A stretch of DNA of 64,000 nt. Source: Lithospermum erythrorhizon. Lineage: Eukaryota; Streptophyta; Magnoliopsida; Boraginales; Boraginaceae. The stretch lies in assembly GCA_019722365.1 (NCBI GenBank), contig JADFUC010000463.1, forward strand, positions 1-64,000, read 5' to 3'. How positions within the stretch are numbered: the first letter of the stretch is position 1; every line of letters begins with the position of its first letter. Below the pieces are notes generated by a model. It saw nothing but the letters and a program-made list of their open reading frames with translations, had not been told where the DNA came from and did no database searches. Position numbers and translations under genes: made by a program. This document shows, piece after piece, positions 52,373 through 64,000 of the stretch.

Positions 52373-52435
52373 TTACCAATCAATTGCCTCATATGAATTT
52401 AAATATCAGACAATCAGCAACAAATATGAATATAA

Positions 52436-52676
52436 TACTCACTCCATTTCAAAAGATTGTCTGATTTGAATTTTGATGGTTGAATTTTTAGATTATGAAA
52501 AACATTTTAATATTTGGTGAAAAATGTATCAAAAGGTAGTATTTTCAATCTACTTCACCATTAACATGATGATTTTGATTCCGATCAAAGTCACGTGTGT
52601 CAATTGTTACATCAAAGTTCGTTAATTTTGACCATTGCAGATCAAACTATACAATCTTTTAAAAATGAAGGTACTA
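52436..52676. repeat. MITE-like element (Stowaway type) in the ARF 5' region
   Basis: The left end (TACTCACTCCATTTCAAAAGATTG, shown here as TACTCACTCCATT and CAAAAGATTG) matches the complement of the right end, which reads CAATCTTTTAAAAATGAAG followed by GTACTA. The size is about 240 bp, it has no coding capacity and it is flanked by TA-rich sequence. This fits a Stowaway/Tc1-mariner MITE. It lies in the presumed 5' UTR intron of ARF. Confidence 0.55.
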
Positions 52677-53224
52677 TATTAAACTAGGTATGGCAGGCAC
52701 TATTGCAAAAAAGCTAACCTTTCAATATACACATATATAGTTTGAAAACTTAATAGATAATTGAATGACCCTAAATTTCCTTCTGAAGCATTCTTAAGCA
52801 CAATAATTACAATTAGGCATCCTAAAACAATGTTTATAACATAAAGATCCAATCTTTTTTATCAAAACTACAATGCAAGCTAATCTAGAACAATAATTAT
52901 GCATAAATATGTTGCCCTTCAAATGATTGCTTGAAAATGACAAGACACAAGACCTAAATCTAACAAAAAAAAAGCCAAATAAACAAGTAGATCTTAAATC
53001 TACTTAGCAATAGGCAAAAAATCATATCAATTCTTGATTTTTACAACATTTGATTATCAATTCACATAAATCCAACATATAAATCCGTACAAAACAATAC
53101 ATAATTGTAATTAATCATCAGAACATGATGTTTTATATCCAAATTATCAATAATAATAATAAAATTATAAAAAATAAAATTTATAATAAATAAAAAATAA
53201 AAAATGCCCAGAAATGAAATTTAC

Positions 53225-53300
53225 CTTGTGGAAGAGAGAGGCAGATGGAGAATGAGAGAGCTTAATAATGAGGCTATTAAATTGGAGAAAAAGAAGATGG
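53225..53300 (-). other. Putative 5' UTR exon of the ARF gene
   Basis: On the minus strand a CT-rich leader-like stretch ends CTTCCACAAG|GTAAAT, a consensus donor, and no coding exon precedes the ATG at 52267. A leader intron in this place is common in plant ARF genes. The 5' limit is a guess. Confidence 0.4.
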
Positions 53301-54800
53301 GTTTCAGTAATAATATGAGAAAATGGGAACATATGAGAGGCTATAAATATAGCTCAATCAGAGCTGTTCATATGTTGTCCAATGACAACAATTTATGTTG
53401 TCTACTGCACTCACAGCTTGACACGTGTACTTATGCACAAGAAAGATTATTTTTTAAATTTTTTATTGTAATAATAATTTGATCCGTATAAATAGCTTGT
53501 AAAGTTGTGGATTCGGATAGAACGATGTAAGAAGAAATCAAATTATTGAGTCTAAATTGTATAAAATGTTGAAGAAAATTTCGGTCAGAATTAGACTCGG
53601 TATAGGACAAGTCGAAAATAAATGATTAGAATCCTGATTTAAAAAATCTAAGGAGAATAGCCTTAGAGCACTTGTATTCGTGTTCCTAAATCACCTCCTA
53701 TTTTATATTTAGAAATAAAAAATAAAAATATCGATGCCCAATAACAATTCTATCCCATAATTTTTTCCACCATTATTCTCGGCCAGTTTCAGATTTGTAC
53801 AAGCCTCAAATAATTTTTTCTCGACATATTAATCATTTCTCTCTCCAAATATCACCTGTCATTTTCTCCGCTATCTCACAAAGACGTCTCTCAAGAACAA
53901 AACTCACCTAAAGCAACTAAACTCATCTATGAATACAACAATTTTTCTTGATTCAATAAAAGAAATTATATTTTCTACTTTGAATTTGAAATTTTTTATT
54001 TTGTGAAGAAACCTTCCTAATTTATATAAAATCAATATATGTTGAGTAAGTGAAAAAACTGAATCATCAACAATGGAAACTTCAACTCAACTCAAGTTGT
54101 TTCACTTTCTTAAGCCTTTCCACAAAGAAGCTCGGGGATCGCTAAGAGGCTCAGATAAGGTCGATGTCAGAAATGTAAGATTAAACACAAGAACTCGATT
54201 ATTCTGTAAGATTACACTTAAGAAATATTCGGGAAATAATAAAGAAAAGTTCTAGAGTTTTTTCTTTTTTTGGGAGAATTAACTTTTAGATAAGTAATCG
54301 ACGCGTTTTTTTCTTTTTAAAAAAGAATTCATTATAGGCTATTTTTAAACCTATAAATATTCCTTGTGTAAACGCCATCAATAATCGAAAATCACCAGTG
54401 CTGTATCATGGTGCTTATTATTATTCTGTAATTACGAGAGCTTATCATAATTCTGCGAGACAAGTGAAGAGTCACGAGATTCAAGAGAAGATATAATAGA
54501 TTTCGTTCTGAAGCCAAGCAAAAACATCCAATATGCGTCATTATCAAGGGGTTGAGTCCTCAGAATAATCAATTAAATAAGTATATCCGGCTTAACTATC
54601 GTTGTACATCTGGAAACAACCGAATTATTTTCACCATGGCAATACACCTTATTATCCCTTTTCATAGCTATTATGAGGAACCGCCGCCTCATCTTTCCTT
54701 ACCGTAGCAGAGTTCTCCTCTCATCTTTTCCTTTCGTTGGCAGTCAAGTTGTGCTCGCATGCGAAATTTTAGCTCGAGGAATTTGTTATTTTAAGTGTCC
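53301..54800. other. Intergenic, ARF promoter side and unassigned DNA
   Basis: 53300-53500 is the likely ARF promoter. A 60-codon frame at 54073-54255 (+) has no motif I recognise. 53660-53830 has the look of a degenerate MITE end (AGAGCACTTGTATTCGTG), but I could not find its partner. Confidence 0.35.
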
Positions 54801-55320
54801 TGTAACAATTCCTAACTAAGAAATTTCAATTATTCAAGTTTAAAATCCCCACTCACGCTGCCTAACCCTAATTCCCAATTTCAAATATAATCTGCAACTA
54901 TGACGAACCCTAATCGATTAATTCGACACCGAGCAACGCAAAGATCAATTACAGACAAGCCATGCCTCGCGAATCACCTTCCCTCTAATACTTTCTTTTA
55001 TATTAAACTCAATCAATACAATCAATCAACTCAAACAATAAACTAACTTCTAAGAATCTAACCTATCAATTGCAGATAAAGTTGCTGACACGCATTCAAC
55101 CCTATTTATGTGATACAAACTGCTCTAATCCTACTGTATCATGTGATCCTAACGCTAAATAACAATTTATCTAACAACATGCCCAAATCCTACCCAAACT
55201 ACGTTTCCTGGGCTCGGTTGTAATCTTCTAATTCCATTCTCGATCATACACTTCCATGCATTTATTTCGTATCAGTTTCCTTCATCGCCTAAATAACCCC
55301 AACATAATCAGTTTTCTCCA
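54801..55320 (-). repeat. Solo LTR, same family as 14915-15413
   Basis: It starts TGTAACAATTCC and ends GTTTTCTCCA, giving the TG...CA ends of an LTR over 520 bp. It is homologous to 14915-15413 in the same orientation. No Copia internal sequence adjoins either side, so it looks like a solo LTR or isolated LTR fragment. Flanking five-base sequences (TGTCC and AAAAG) do not match, so no target-site duplication remains. Confidence 0.65.
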
Positions 55321-56203
55321 AAAAGTCATGGGTTGTAAGAGAAGATACTTGGATTAAATCAAAATTTTAGTTCATTGGAATTCACAAAAATAAAAATTTA
55401 AATGTTTTATTGTTAATATTTTAATGAGGGCGGCCGGGCTCGGCGAAAGAATAAAATAAAAGTAATCCCGCTTTTATCAAAAAGCGAAAATATGCTTTTA
55501 AATTCCGATAAACGATATAAAGGAAATATTTTAAAAAATTATGAGGAAATTGGTGTGAATGCTGTTAGACCTCATAATTTATCTTAGACAAGAATCTATA
55601 ATGTATCAATAGGCATAGTTAATTGTAAAGAGTGGAATCAGTGTCTATAAGATTGGACTGACTGCATTGAGATGATATATATATATACATGAATAATGTA
55701 GTGAGATACACATCTATCTTTTGACCTATATTGAAAAGGAAACAAAAGAATTTATGCACAACTGTTGAAACTAGTGGACAACCTTTTGAAATGCTATTCT
55801 TCATCTCATTCTTCTTTCTGATAGTGTCCACACACCAAGATTTATAGGATCATGATTCATGACAATGGCAACTGTATTAAGTTTTATTTTGAAGTTTTAT
55901 AATTATGAGTATGGAAGTGTTTTTCTTAATCGAGTCGGATTTTTTGAACTAATATGGAAATGGTGCTCAAACTCGTTAACATTTTTGGTTTTTCACCTTC
56001 ATGATATGAATTCCACCAACAACACTTTGAACACATAACATAGTTAGAGAACAAAAGCTGTAATTCATGTTATTATTAATCATTTGCATAATAATGCTTT
56101 TCCTACAGAATCCACTGTAATGATTCTTGTCAACCACAATGACCTACTCCATATATGATCAAGCCATCAAGGTAACCTAGGAAATTTTGTGAACTCTGGT
56201 TTT
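55321..56203. other. 3' flank of the naphthoate synthase gene
   Basis: Downstream of the menB-like gene on the minus strand. The stop that would apply without the frameshift lies at 56167-56169. A 70-codon minus-strand frame at 55619-55831 has no recognised motif. Confidence 0.4.
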
Positions 56204-59200
56204 CTACGTTGTAAATGCATTTTTCCCTTCGTTACCCTCTTCCGTTCCATAGAATAGTAGAGTGGCGTCTCCTCCAAGCGCCTGTTTAAGGGCATGAAAG
56301 TGATTTCAGAATATGAAATCCACACAGTTGGATGCAACGATGTATAAATTATTAAATTATGAGATTTGAGTAAATTTTCTGCTCGTAACTCAAGTATAAA
56401 GTTAATGACTATTGTGTTACTGTTTCTTCGCCTACACTACGCATTTAGCACGATGAAACATTCAAGAGTTTCAGATTGAGCCTGTTCAAGAGCTCTTACA
56501 TGGCGAAGAGTTCGAAACCAACTATGGACAGAGTTATTAGTCGACTAAAGATATCAAGTATATCGCTCACTTGACAGATAACTCGCTTATATATGTAGGC
56601 TCTAACTGCCATGCAAGAAAGATTATTAGATTGATTCGAACATACAATGCTACTTTAATTTGTTAGAAGCTCAAGATTGTGAATCTCGAATTCTATTATC
56701 AATAAACATACTATTATTAAAGCCATGGAGGAACCAAACCACAAACCAAATTGTTTTTTTCCGTTTCTTTCTTATTCGATCATAGTTTTGATCAATAAAT
56801 ATATTCGCCGGGATCGACAATGGTTCGAAGTTTATTGCGTTTTTCGACAGACTTCGCGATAATCATTAATCATCCAATAATCTAACACTGGGTATCAAGA
56901 GTCAAGGTTTCGAGGCCATTAAAAAGTATTAAACCAAGATGGTCAAGAACGCCAATAATTACTCTATATGGAAGTTAATTTAAGACGCTGATCATTTTGT
57001 ACGTAAAACAACTTGCTAAACCAATTCAAGAAAAAAGGAATTAAACCAGATGACTACATTCTTTCGATCGGGATGAAATCACTAAGTTCAGGTTTATTGT
57101 GGTATCATATTGACATTGGGGTAATTCACCATTGGTAATGAAACACGCCTATGGTTGTCGGGGAGAAACGTATGATTGTATGAACGTAAGACATCGCTCA
57201 CAGTTAATTTCCAGGACACCGAGCAAATTAAGGTACCAAGATGTCACTGATCACGAAGACCTTAATCACCTGAAAGCATCTATTTGGGCCAATCCCCACA
57301 TCCACGGGAGTCGATGCTACTTTGATTTAAGTTCAAGCTCTATGGCTACTCAAGACTTTTCCCAATCACGGAGATATCAGCGTGTCTCTAAGTACATCAT
57401 CACCGGATCAAGACAATCAAGAAAGTTAAGTCGCTTTCTACGCGATTCTTTAATGAAGAATCACGGAGGGGAGTGAACTATGAGTAAATAATCGCTAGTT
57501 GAACCAATAACGATGCCTCGACATACGATCAAAAGAGGAAAGAAAAAGTTCAAAGTAACTTTAAAGAAAAACCAAAAATACAGCCGATAAAAAGTGGATG
57601 ATGTCACTATCAGAATAAGGTTGACATTGAAACCGAAAAGCTATTCTTTCAAGAAAGACACAATGGCACGGTCAAGAACAAGAAAAATGACAACAATGTG
57701 GCTACGGTAAATACAAGTATGCATCTAATTGCTGCAGGAACAAACGAGGTCTACTATACTCGAACAACAATGACGATCGATCATCGACTCCCGAGCTTCT
57801 TTCCATGTAACACCAACAAATCCTTCTTTACTCCATATAAGAAGCGGCTTACTCAAGGCGAAAGTACCTAACGGGAATAACGCGTGTCCAAGATCATTGC
57901 AATAGGAGATATTCATGTAAGGTCCGATAACGGTCATGTAATTAACTTCTCAAAGACAGACGTCACATACCGGATTTTCGACTAAATTTGATCTCCTCGA
58001 AAGTTTGACGACGTAAGGATACAATTTCGGGAGAAGGTCAATGGAGGCCATTAAGGATTCACATTTATGGTTCAAACTAGAAACTCTTTATCGATCAAAA
58101 TTAACTAAGACTTAATGATTTAAGTTTGTACACTGACTCAAAGGTGGATCTATGGCACAATCGACTAGCACACGAAGGGAAAAGGTCAGAATACTAGCAA
58201 AAGTTGGGTGACTCATACCACCCTAATAATGTAGACACTGATGCTAGATGTCTCTACTGCCTAACGGTTGAAATATAGATCATCTTTAAATAAGTGGGAT
58301 CACAAAGAAAGACAAAGAGTTCTCGAGATGGTCTACTCCGACGCTCATGACCAACCACAACGAGGACAGTACGTGTTCTTACTGCTACGCTCATCACGAC
58401 TACTCTAGGAAGCTTCTGTAAGACAATTCCTAAACCAAGGATCAAGTTTACATTATATTCAAGCAATTCCATGTTATGGTCGAAAGAGAAAGCCGCTAAT
58501 TACTCAAGCCGTGTTCTGAACCACAACGGCGGTGAATATATTGGCTTGCTTTTGATCAATATTGTAAAGAACACGTGATTGCATACTTAACAAAGTCGGG
58601 CCCCAAAGACTCCACAACACAATGGTCATGGAAAGAACGACCCAACTACTGGCTGGTAAGATAAGGCATGCCATCCCACTAAATCGCCGAGATCTTTCAA
58701 AGTGTTTTAAGTGCACTATTCCGCACTAATCGACAACAACTATTCTCGTATGCCAAGTTCCTGAGGAAGTACTTTGAAATGGCAAGCAAGCGTAAAGCCT
58801 ACAAACATCTAAGTATATTTCAAAGGCAGAAACATATCTCAAAAAGACGAAAGAACTAAGCTAGACAACAAGTCAAGGAAACGTGTCTTGGTTGAAGCTC
58901 GCGGACGATAAGTTTGATACAAGCTTATATGATCCAAAGACCAAAAAGATAATGTTAAGTGTAGACAAGTATCTTTTCTTTGGGCTTAACAAACTATTAA
59001 AGACTTACTAACAATGTCAAGTTTCAGAACTGTGGATAGGAAATCATTTACGAGATCAATTTATTTAATGCCGAACCACCTACACCGACAACAATACCGA
59101 GCTGCACGCCCGAGCCATACCGCGAACGATGAAACTCAACATGAAACTCGAGATACCTAACAATCGCTACGAAGAGGCGAGACATCATCGAGGAACTCAA

Positions 59201-62200
59201 TCAAACATCCTACCATCGACAAACCTCGGCGAGTCTCTAATAGAACTCTCTAGTCCCATCTTCAAAGTATCCTCCCTACGAAAGTACGCATTCACTACTT
59301 TAATAATTCGTGAACCAACATGCTATCGCTAAGCTATTAGTCTCGGATGATAAGGAAGAACGATGTATTCTATGAGAGATGAATTCACTCAACAAGAACA
59401 ACACCATTTATTCTAGCCGATCGACCCAAGTAAGGCAAAAAAAAGTGTTGTGTTAATCTACTGGCTCCATGTGACTAAAGCGTCGACGAACACAACTCAA
59501 ACCAAGCGTACAAAACACGCTTATTGTAAAGTATTTGACAAGATGCGTATCGGACATTTAAGATATTTTCTCACCACAAAGATGACCTCACGTTAAGAAT
59601 AGTCTCTTGGACACATTTCACCTAGAAATTACAACTGGGACAAAATCCATTTCCCATACGGGAGATCTCTGAGGAAAATATTTTATGGAACCCGGCTTTG
59701 CAATTAAGTATAAAGGAGCATACGCGCGTAAGTCGAAAGAACTTCAGATGGATTAAACAAGCCCTGTGACAACGGTACAAGAAATTTAATTCAAGTATTG
59801 GGAGTATGGTTTTAGTCGAATACCAATGACTATCAGAAGTTCACGCCAAGAAAAGTTCAACAAATTAAGATTTTATTGTCTTACTATTATATGTCACTTA
59901 CACGTTACTAATAGGAAATAATGGTCATAAAATCAATGAACTCAAGCAATCAAGTGCTCCTCAGACGGGGTTAATCTCGAAGTTGGGCTGCACATATTAG
60001 AACGGAAATTAAAAAGTGGATCAGCAAGGAGGACGCTTACGGTTATCTCAAGAAAGCATATTCATAAAGTAATTATCATGTTTAATATGAATCCTCAAAG
60101 CCTAAGCATTGCCCTCAGAAATCACTTCCAAGTTGAACTCCAAAAAGTCAAGGCCAACAATGGCGACGTATGAACCAAGACACGCCTTATGCCCTACTGT
60201 CAGTACCTTAACGACGCTTACAGCATTAAAGGGACATAGCATATTCAAAGTGGTCTAAGCAGAGGTTTCATCTCTAATTCAAGCAAAGGAACATCGGGAA
60301 GTTCGTAAAATGGATACTTAAATATTTGAGGGAATCAAATATATGTATTTGTTACGGTGTGACAAGACGCTAATCTGCGCGCATAACGATTCCGACATTG
60401 CTGAGACATCGACACCAAGAGGTCAACTTCGTGCTACTTGTTTACGCTATTTGAGATCACTTTCGCAATCTGTAATTACAAAGTGCTGCGGCTTTGTTCC
60501 ACAACGGAGGCGAATACATTGCCATAACCAAAGTTGTCGCAGTTTCCATGGATCAAAAGCGTCAAGCCAAGAAATGCATCAAGCAGTTAAGCAACGCCAG
60601 CAATACTTTGCGGACTTGTTATTCATTCGAAAGCAAATAATCCATCGCTTTCACTCAAGATCCAAACACATACAGCAGCGTATCATCGCGCGGATGCGAT
60701 AGAAAACAAGTATCTATCGACAAGTGTTCACACTAAAGACAACGCCGCGACACGCTGACAAAGATTTCGCTTAAAGGAAAACACGACGCATTAAGCTGCC
60801 TTTATCATTGGCTTCAATACCTGGGCCGCTTCTTCTTATCGGAGCACAAGAAAGGCTTAATTCTTCACTGAGGTTCTGGAGACTGTCAGGGCTGTTCTCA
60901 CTTGGCCGCATTTGAAGACGGCGAAACATTCAAGAAATGACGACGCTCAATGGGCAGCTCCTACATGGCAAGAGTTCGAAACTAACTGTGACAGTGAAAG
61001 TTTATTAGCCCACTGTGATATTGTTATATCGTTTCAATTTGACAGATAATCGCTTATATATAGTAGCTCTAATCAAGCTTACGCAAAGAAAGATTATTAC
61101 ATCGATCAACATACACAATTTCACTTGTTAGCAGTAGGTTTCTCAAGATCAGAATTCTCAATTCTATTATCAATAAACATACTTATATTATTAAATGCTG
61201 AATCAAACCACAAACCAAAATTGTTTTTTCCCCGCTTCGCTTATTTGATCATAGCTTCTTGATCAATAAATATATTCTGGATCGATTAGCTGTGGTTCGA
61301 AGTTTATTAGAGTTTCTTCGATAGACTTGTGATAATCATTAATCATCCATTAATTCCAATATATTGGTAGCCTGGAATGTAAATTATGAATCATAATGCG
61401 AGAAGACGAGGAGTACCTGAAGGCCAGCATGTCCATCATCAACTGCATTTAAAGCCGATTTGAGCACTCGGATTGCAGTTGGGCTGTTTCTTAGGATTTC
61501 CCGGCACCATTTTACTGTTTCTTGTTCCAGCTGCTCCAACTATATTCGGAGAAATATGAAAGTTCTCGTCAGTTGTCACTGTTTTATTACCAATCTAAAT
61601 CTGACATGTTCCAAGTGCTTCGATCTTGTTACAGGATTTAAAGAATATAAGATGGACAGATGAGAAGAGCAGAAATTCATAATTACGATGGAAAATGGAA
61701 GATGTATATAGATAGTAGTGCTTACAGGCACTACCGTATTTACGAGTCCCATTTTATCTGCTTCCGATGCAGTATAAAACCTCGTCAGAAACCACATTTC
61801 ACGTGCTTTCTTCGGCCCAACCTATTCAGAAAGAACTTGCATAACATGTTATTTTGAAATTGAAACTATATACTTCAATAAAAAAAAGCTCTCTTTCAGA
61901 AGAACTCAAAAATAGCAGATTCAGATATTTTAAAGTTCTGACTTCTGGCGTACCAATCTTGACATTATGGAACTGCCATAGCCAGCATCAAAGCTCCCAA
62001 CCTGCATCGTCATAAGAGCAATTATATTCATAATCCAGTCACATAATGTTCCGTCACGTCACAGCCTCGTAATTAGTGGTTGTTCTTAAGGCTCAGAAAA
62101 ATCTATATAGGGCCTCAATAGGAGAATTTATAGTGTCAATGTACCTTTGGGCCTGTCTGTCCGAAGATAGCATTATCGGCTGCAATGGTTAGATCACAAA

Positions 62201-63234
62201 CCATATGCAATATGTGACCACCTCCAACAGCATAACCTGCAACCTTGTTTCAGACAAGTTGATCATATATATTTGAATTGTCAATTAAATCAGAGTAATG
62301 GAAGCAAGAAGGCCGCATAATCCTACCATTGCAATGACTGGTTTGGGAAGTCTACGAATTTGCACCTGGATCATTCGAATACATCCAATAATTATTGCAT
62401 CATATAGACTCGCCATCTTGTGTTGCGTCGATAAATGTTTGTAATTTAATGCCAATAGCAGTAAAGACATATCCCAAGATCTATCATCTGTATCTCTGAA
62501 CTTTGAAAAGGGCCTATACAGGTTACCTGTAAATCTAGGACATTGAGGCGGCCAAAATTATCATAATCAACATAACCTTCTTTGTTTCTCAATGCCTGAT
62601 CTCCTCCACTGCAGAATGCTTCTGTTCCCTGAATGAACAAAATATCATACTGCTTTAGAGAATGCACTACAAATTCAATTTGTTTTCATGGCCTTCAAAG
62701 AGAATGTTCATTCAGAAAGTAATAATCAACATCATGGAGCCAATACAATTAAAATAGGAAAGAGTGCAGCACCAATGGAAGTTCATTCACATATTTAGAG
62801 GAACCATTTTTTATTAAGTGGTTCAAATTAGAACTGATAGCACTTAACTGGGCATCTAATGACATTATGCAGCCGTTCTGTTGTCACATCACTATCCAAA
62901 ATCTGATTTCAGTATGTTTCCCAATTCCAATCAAATTGATCATTGAAAGAATTATGAAGATCTTCTTATTAGATTTCGATGTTATATCCACTCTACCATA
63001 GTATATAACTGTTAAAAATGCTGGAATGGATAAGGGGAAGATTAATGGTCTATCCATCTACTCAAACAAACTAATTTCACAAAGTTAAGATAAGTTGAAG
63101 TTGTGGTTAACCTTCCCTGTGAGAATGATCACTCCCACTGAACCATCATCTCTAGCATCATTAAAAGCTCGAATAAGCTCCTTTATGGTGTGAGGTCTGA
63201 AAGCATTTCTTCTCTCTGGCCTATTAATTGTTAT
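56204..63234 (-). CDS. menB: 1,4-dihydroxy-2-naphthoyl-CoA synthase (naphthoate synthase), partial at 5' end
   Basis: Crotonase-family enzyme that closes the naphthoquinone ring in phylloquinone (vitamin K1) synthesis; in plants it works in peroxisomes. Exons in the window: 63234-63112 ([12 protein letters not shown]), 62628-62527 ([11 protein letters not shown]), 62365-62327, 62243-62145 ([20 protein letters not shown]), 62001-61954 (SFDAGYGSS), 61821-61726 ([13 protein letters not shown]), 61530-61417 ([13 protein letters not shown]), and 56281-56204. All are phase 0 and fit exactly. Oxyanion-hole and active-site regions ([18 protein letters not shown]) are intact. The N-terminal exons with the targeting signal lie beyond 64000. 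The last intron is about 5.1 kb because it contains a Copia element. In the last exon a frameshift after NAF gives an early TAG at 56204, removing about 16 C-terminal residues that remain readable in the next frame to 56167. Confidence 0.9.
56413..56887 (+). repeat. 5' LTR of Copia element in menB intron
   Basis: 475 bp, starting TGTGTTACTG and ending ATCTAACA. It is homologous to 60884-61358 of identical length (shared: GAAACATTCAAG, GCTTATATAT, CTATTATCAATAAACATACT, GATCAATAAATATATTC, AATCATTAATCATCCA). CTGGGTATCAAGAGTC follows directly, in the position of a primer-binding site for initiator Met tRNA. Confidence 0.85.
60884..61358 (+). repeat. 3' LTR of Copia element in menB intron
   Basis: 475 bp from TGTCAGGGCT to TTAATTCCA, homologous to the 5' LTR. 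The many differences between the two copies show that the insertion is old. The menB exon ending at 61417 lies 58 bases beyond it. Confidence 0.85.
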
Positions 63235-64000
63235 CTGCATAAAACAAAACAAGAAACCTAACTTCAGATCACACACAAAATAATTCCAGCCAACATACAG
63301 CTAAACAACATAAGTTTCCAATAACTCTAATGAAATAAAGATTTTATATTTTGCCATGATATAATTGAGGAAATAAAATCGCTTCATTACACTACCTACG
63401 CTCTACTCATTAGCGGTTAATGATAAATATTAAGAGACTCCACCTCGTCAACTCGAAACAACATTCATTATCACGTATCAGTACAGAAGGCTGCAGACTA
63501 TACTACTATCCGACTTCGACGAGGCAAGATCGCCTTTGAGCATGTCCAAGTGATACAACTACAAACAACATCAAGTAGAAAATGGGAACATCCCCCCCCT
63601 CCCCAACACACACACACACACTGCTTAAACAATAAGAGTGCTAACAAATCCATAATCATTCTGCACAGCAGAGAAGTCTCAACTCAAGACCTCAACTGTA
63701 ATTTTGATAAAGTAATTACTTCAAGAACTAACTGAATACTCAAGAAGTAAACAATAACTAACTTTCAGCTATATTTAACATTTTGTAAGCCCACCAAGAC
63801 GTTGGCCTGTTTCCGCTCTCCTACGTGCTCTACTAAACAATATGTTGTATTTAGAAGTTTGTGCCATTAGTCTTTATATTCAAATTATGTATTTTGAATT
63901 TTAGCATGCTTGTTGTAGAATAGTAGATTCGATTCTCTCAAGTGATAAGATTTGTAAACCGACCAGACAAACAGACTTATAAATAAAATACGATCTCATC
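63235..64000. other. Intron of the naphthoate synthase gene, no exon found
   Basis: The exon before ITINRPERR should lie here or beyond. I looked on the minus strand for its conserved end (near GEGIAK) and did not find it, so this is most likely intron. It includes a short CACACA run near 63606-63620. Confidence 0.45.

Larger units (their letters stand above)
56413..61358 (+). mobile_element. Decayed full-length Copia LTR retrotransposon, 4.95 kb
   Basis: Two 475-bp LTRs frame about 4 kb of plus-strand Copia sequence. 56920-57130 resembles gag, with fragments such as NNYSIWK and [10 protein letters not shown] at the start. Near 57690 a CX2C-like zinc knuckle is recognisable. 60340-60780 is RNase H, with VALSTTEAEYIA-like sequence split over two frames around 60480-60540, CDSQS-like sequence near 60605 and a final VHTKDNAA near 60730. 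A purine-rich stretch (GAGGTTCTGGAGA) precedes the 3' LTR. Stops and shifts are everywhere, so it is inactive. It lies antisense to menB, inside its last intron. No five-base duplication is obvious (ACTAT before, ATATA after). Confidence 0.85.

Noticed and set aside
53204..53482. 92-codon plus-strand frame
   Set aside because: Antisense to the presumed ARF leader and promoter; Lys/Glu-rich composition reflects the complement of a CT-rich leader.
57132..57476. Possible independent 114-codon gene
   Set aside because: Lies between Copia LTRs in the gag region and is best explained as decayed gag.

Overview
The window looks like nuclear DNA of a eudicot plant: AT-rich, with many short introns that follow GT-AG rules and cut coding sequence into plant-type exon patterns, LTR retrotransposons, MITE-like repeats and plant-specific families (DUF936, DUF1645, PLAC8/PCR, plant-type beta carbonic anhydrase, a plant-type naphthoate synthase). 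Nothing is organised as an operon, and I see no CRISPR, rRNA, tRNA or prokaryotic system. The species cannot be named from this.

Layout. 1-2520: a large imperfect inverted repeat, two arms of about 1.2 kb around a GC-richer core near 1220. 2520-12880: decayed repeat DNA without a supportable gene, including a cluster of AAGCGTT-type motifs at 11030-11280. 13166-14142 (+): a PLAC8/PCR-like gene with frame breaks. 14915-17350 (-): truncated Copia retrotransposon (3' LTR, RNase H, RT) lying directly against the 3' end of the next gene. 17355-22577 (-): 18-exon SAMHD1-like HD-domain phosphohydrolase. 24735-26456 (-): intronless PRP17/CDC40 splicing factor. 28479-31026 (-): DUF936 protein. 32326-34393 (-): broken mitoferrin-type carrier. 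34597-34864 (+): unrecognised terminal-exon-like ORF. 39785-45086 (+): 8-exon beta carbonic anhydrase. 45493-45999 (+): small single-pass membrane protein with a stop at codon 13. 49678-50331 (+): DUF1645 protein. 50889-52267 (-): ARF1-class GTPase. 54801-55320: solo LTR of the same family as the LTR at 14.9 kb. 56204-63234 and beyond (-): naphthoate synthase (menB/NS), its last intron holding a complete but decayed 4.95-kb Copia element (56413-61358, +).

The genes serve unrelated housekeeping roles (dNTP control, splicing, CO2/bicarbonate exchange, vesicle traffic, phylloquinone synthesis), as expected for plant euchromatin. The theme of the window is gene erosion beside retrotransposons: one gene probably lost its C-terminus next to a Copia remnant, one had an intron expanded by a Copia insertion and carries a late frameshift, two are pseudogenes, and one has a premature stop. 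Exon limits were read by eye from splice motifs, reading phase and remembered family sequence. No alignment or database search was run.
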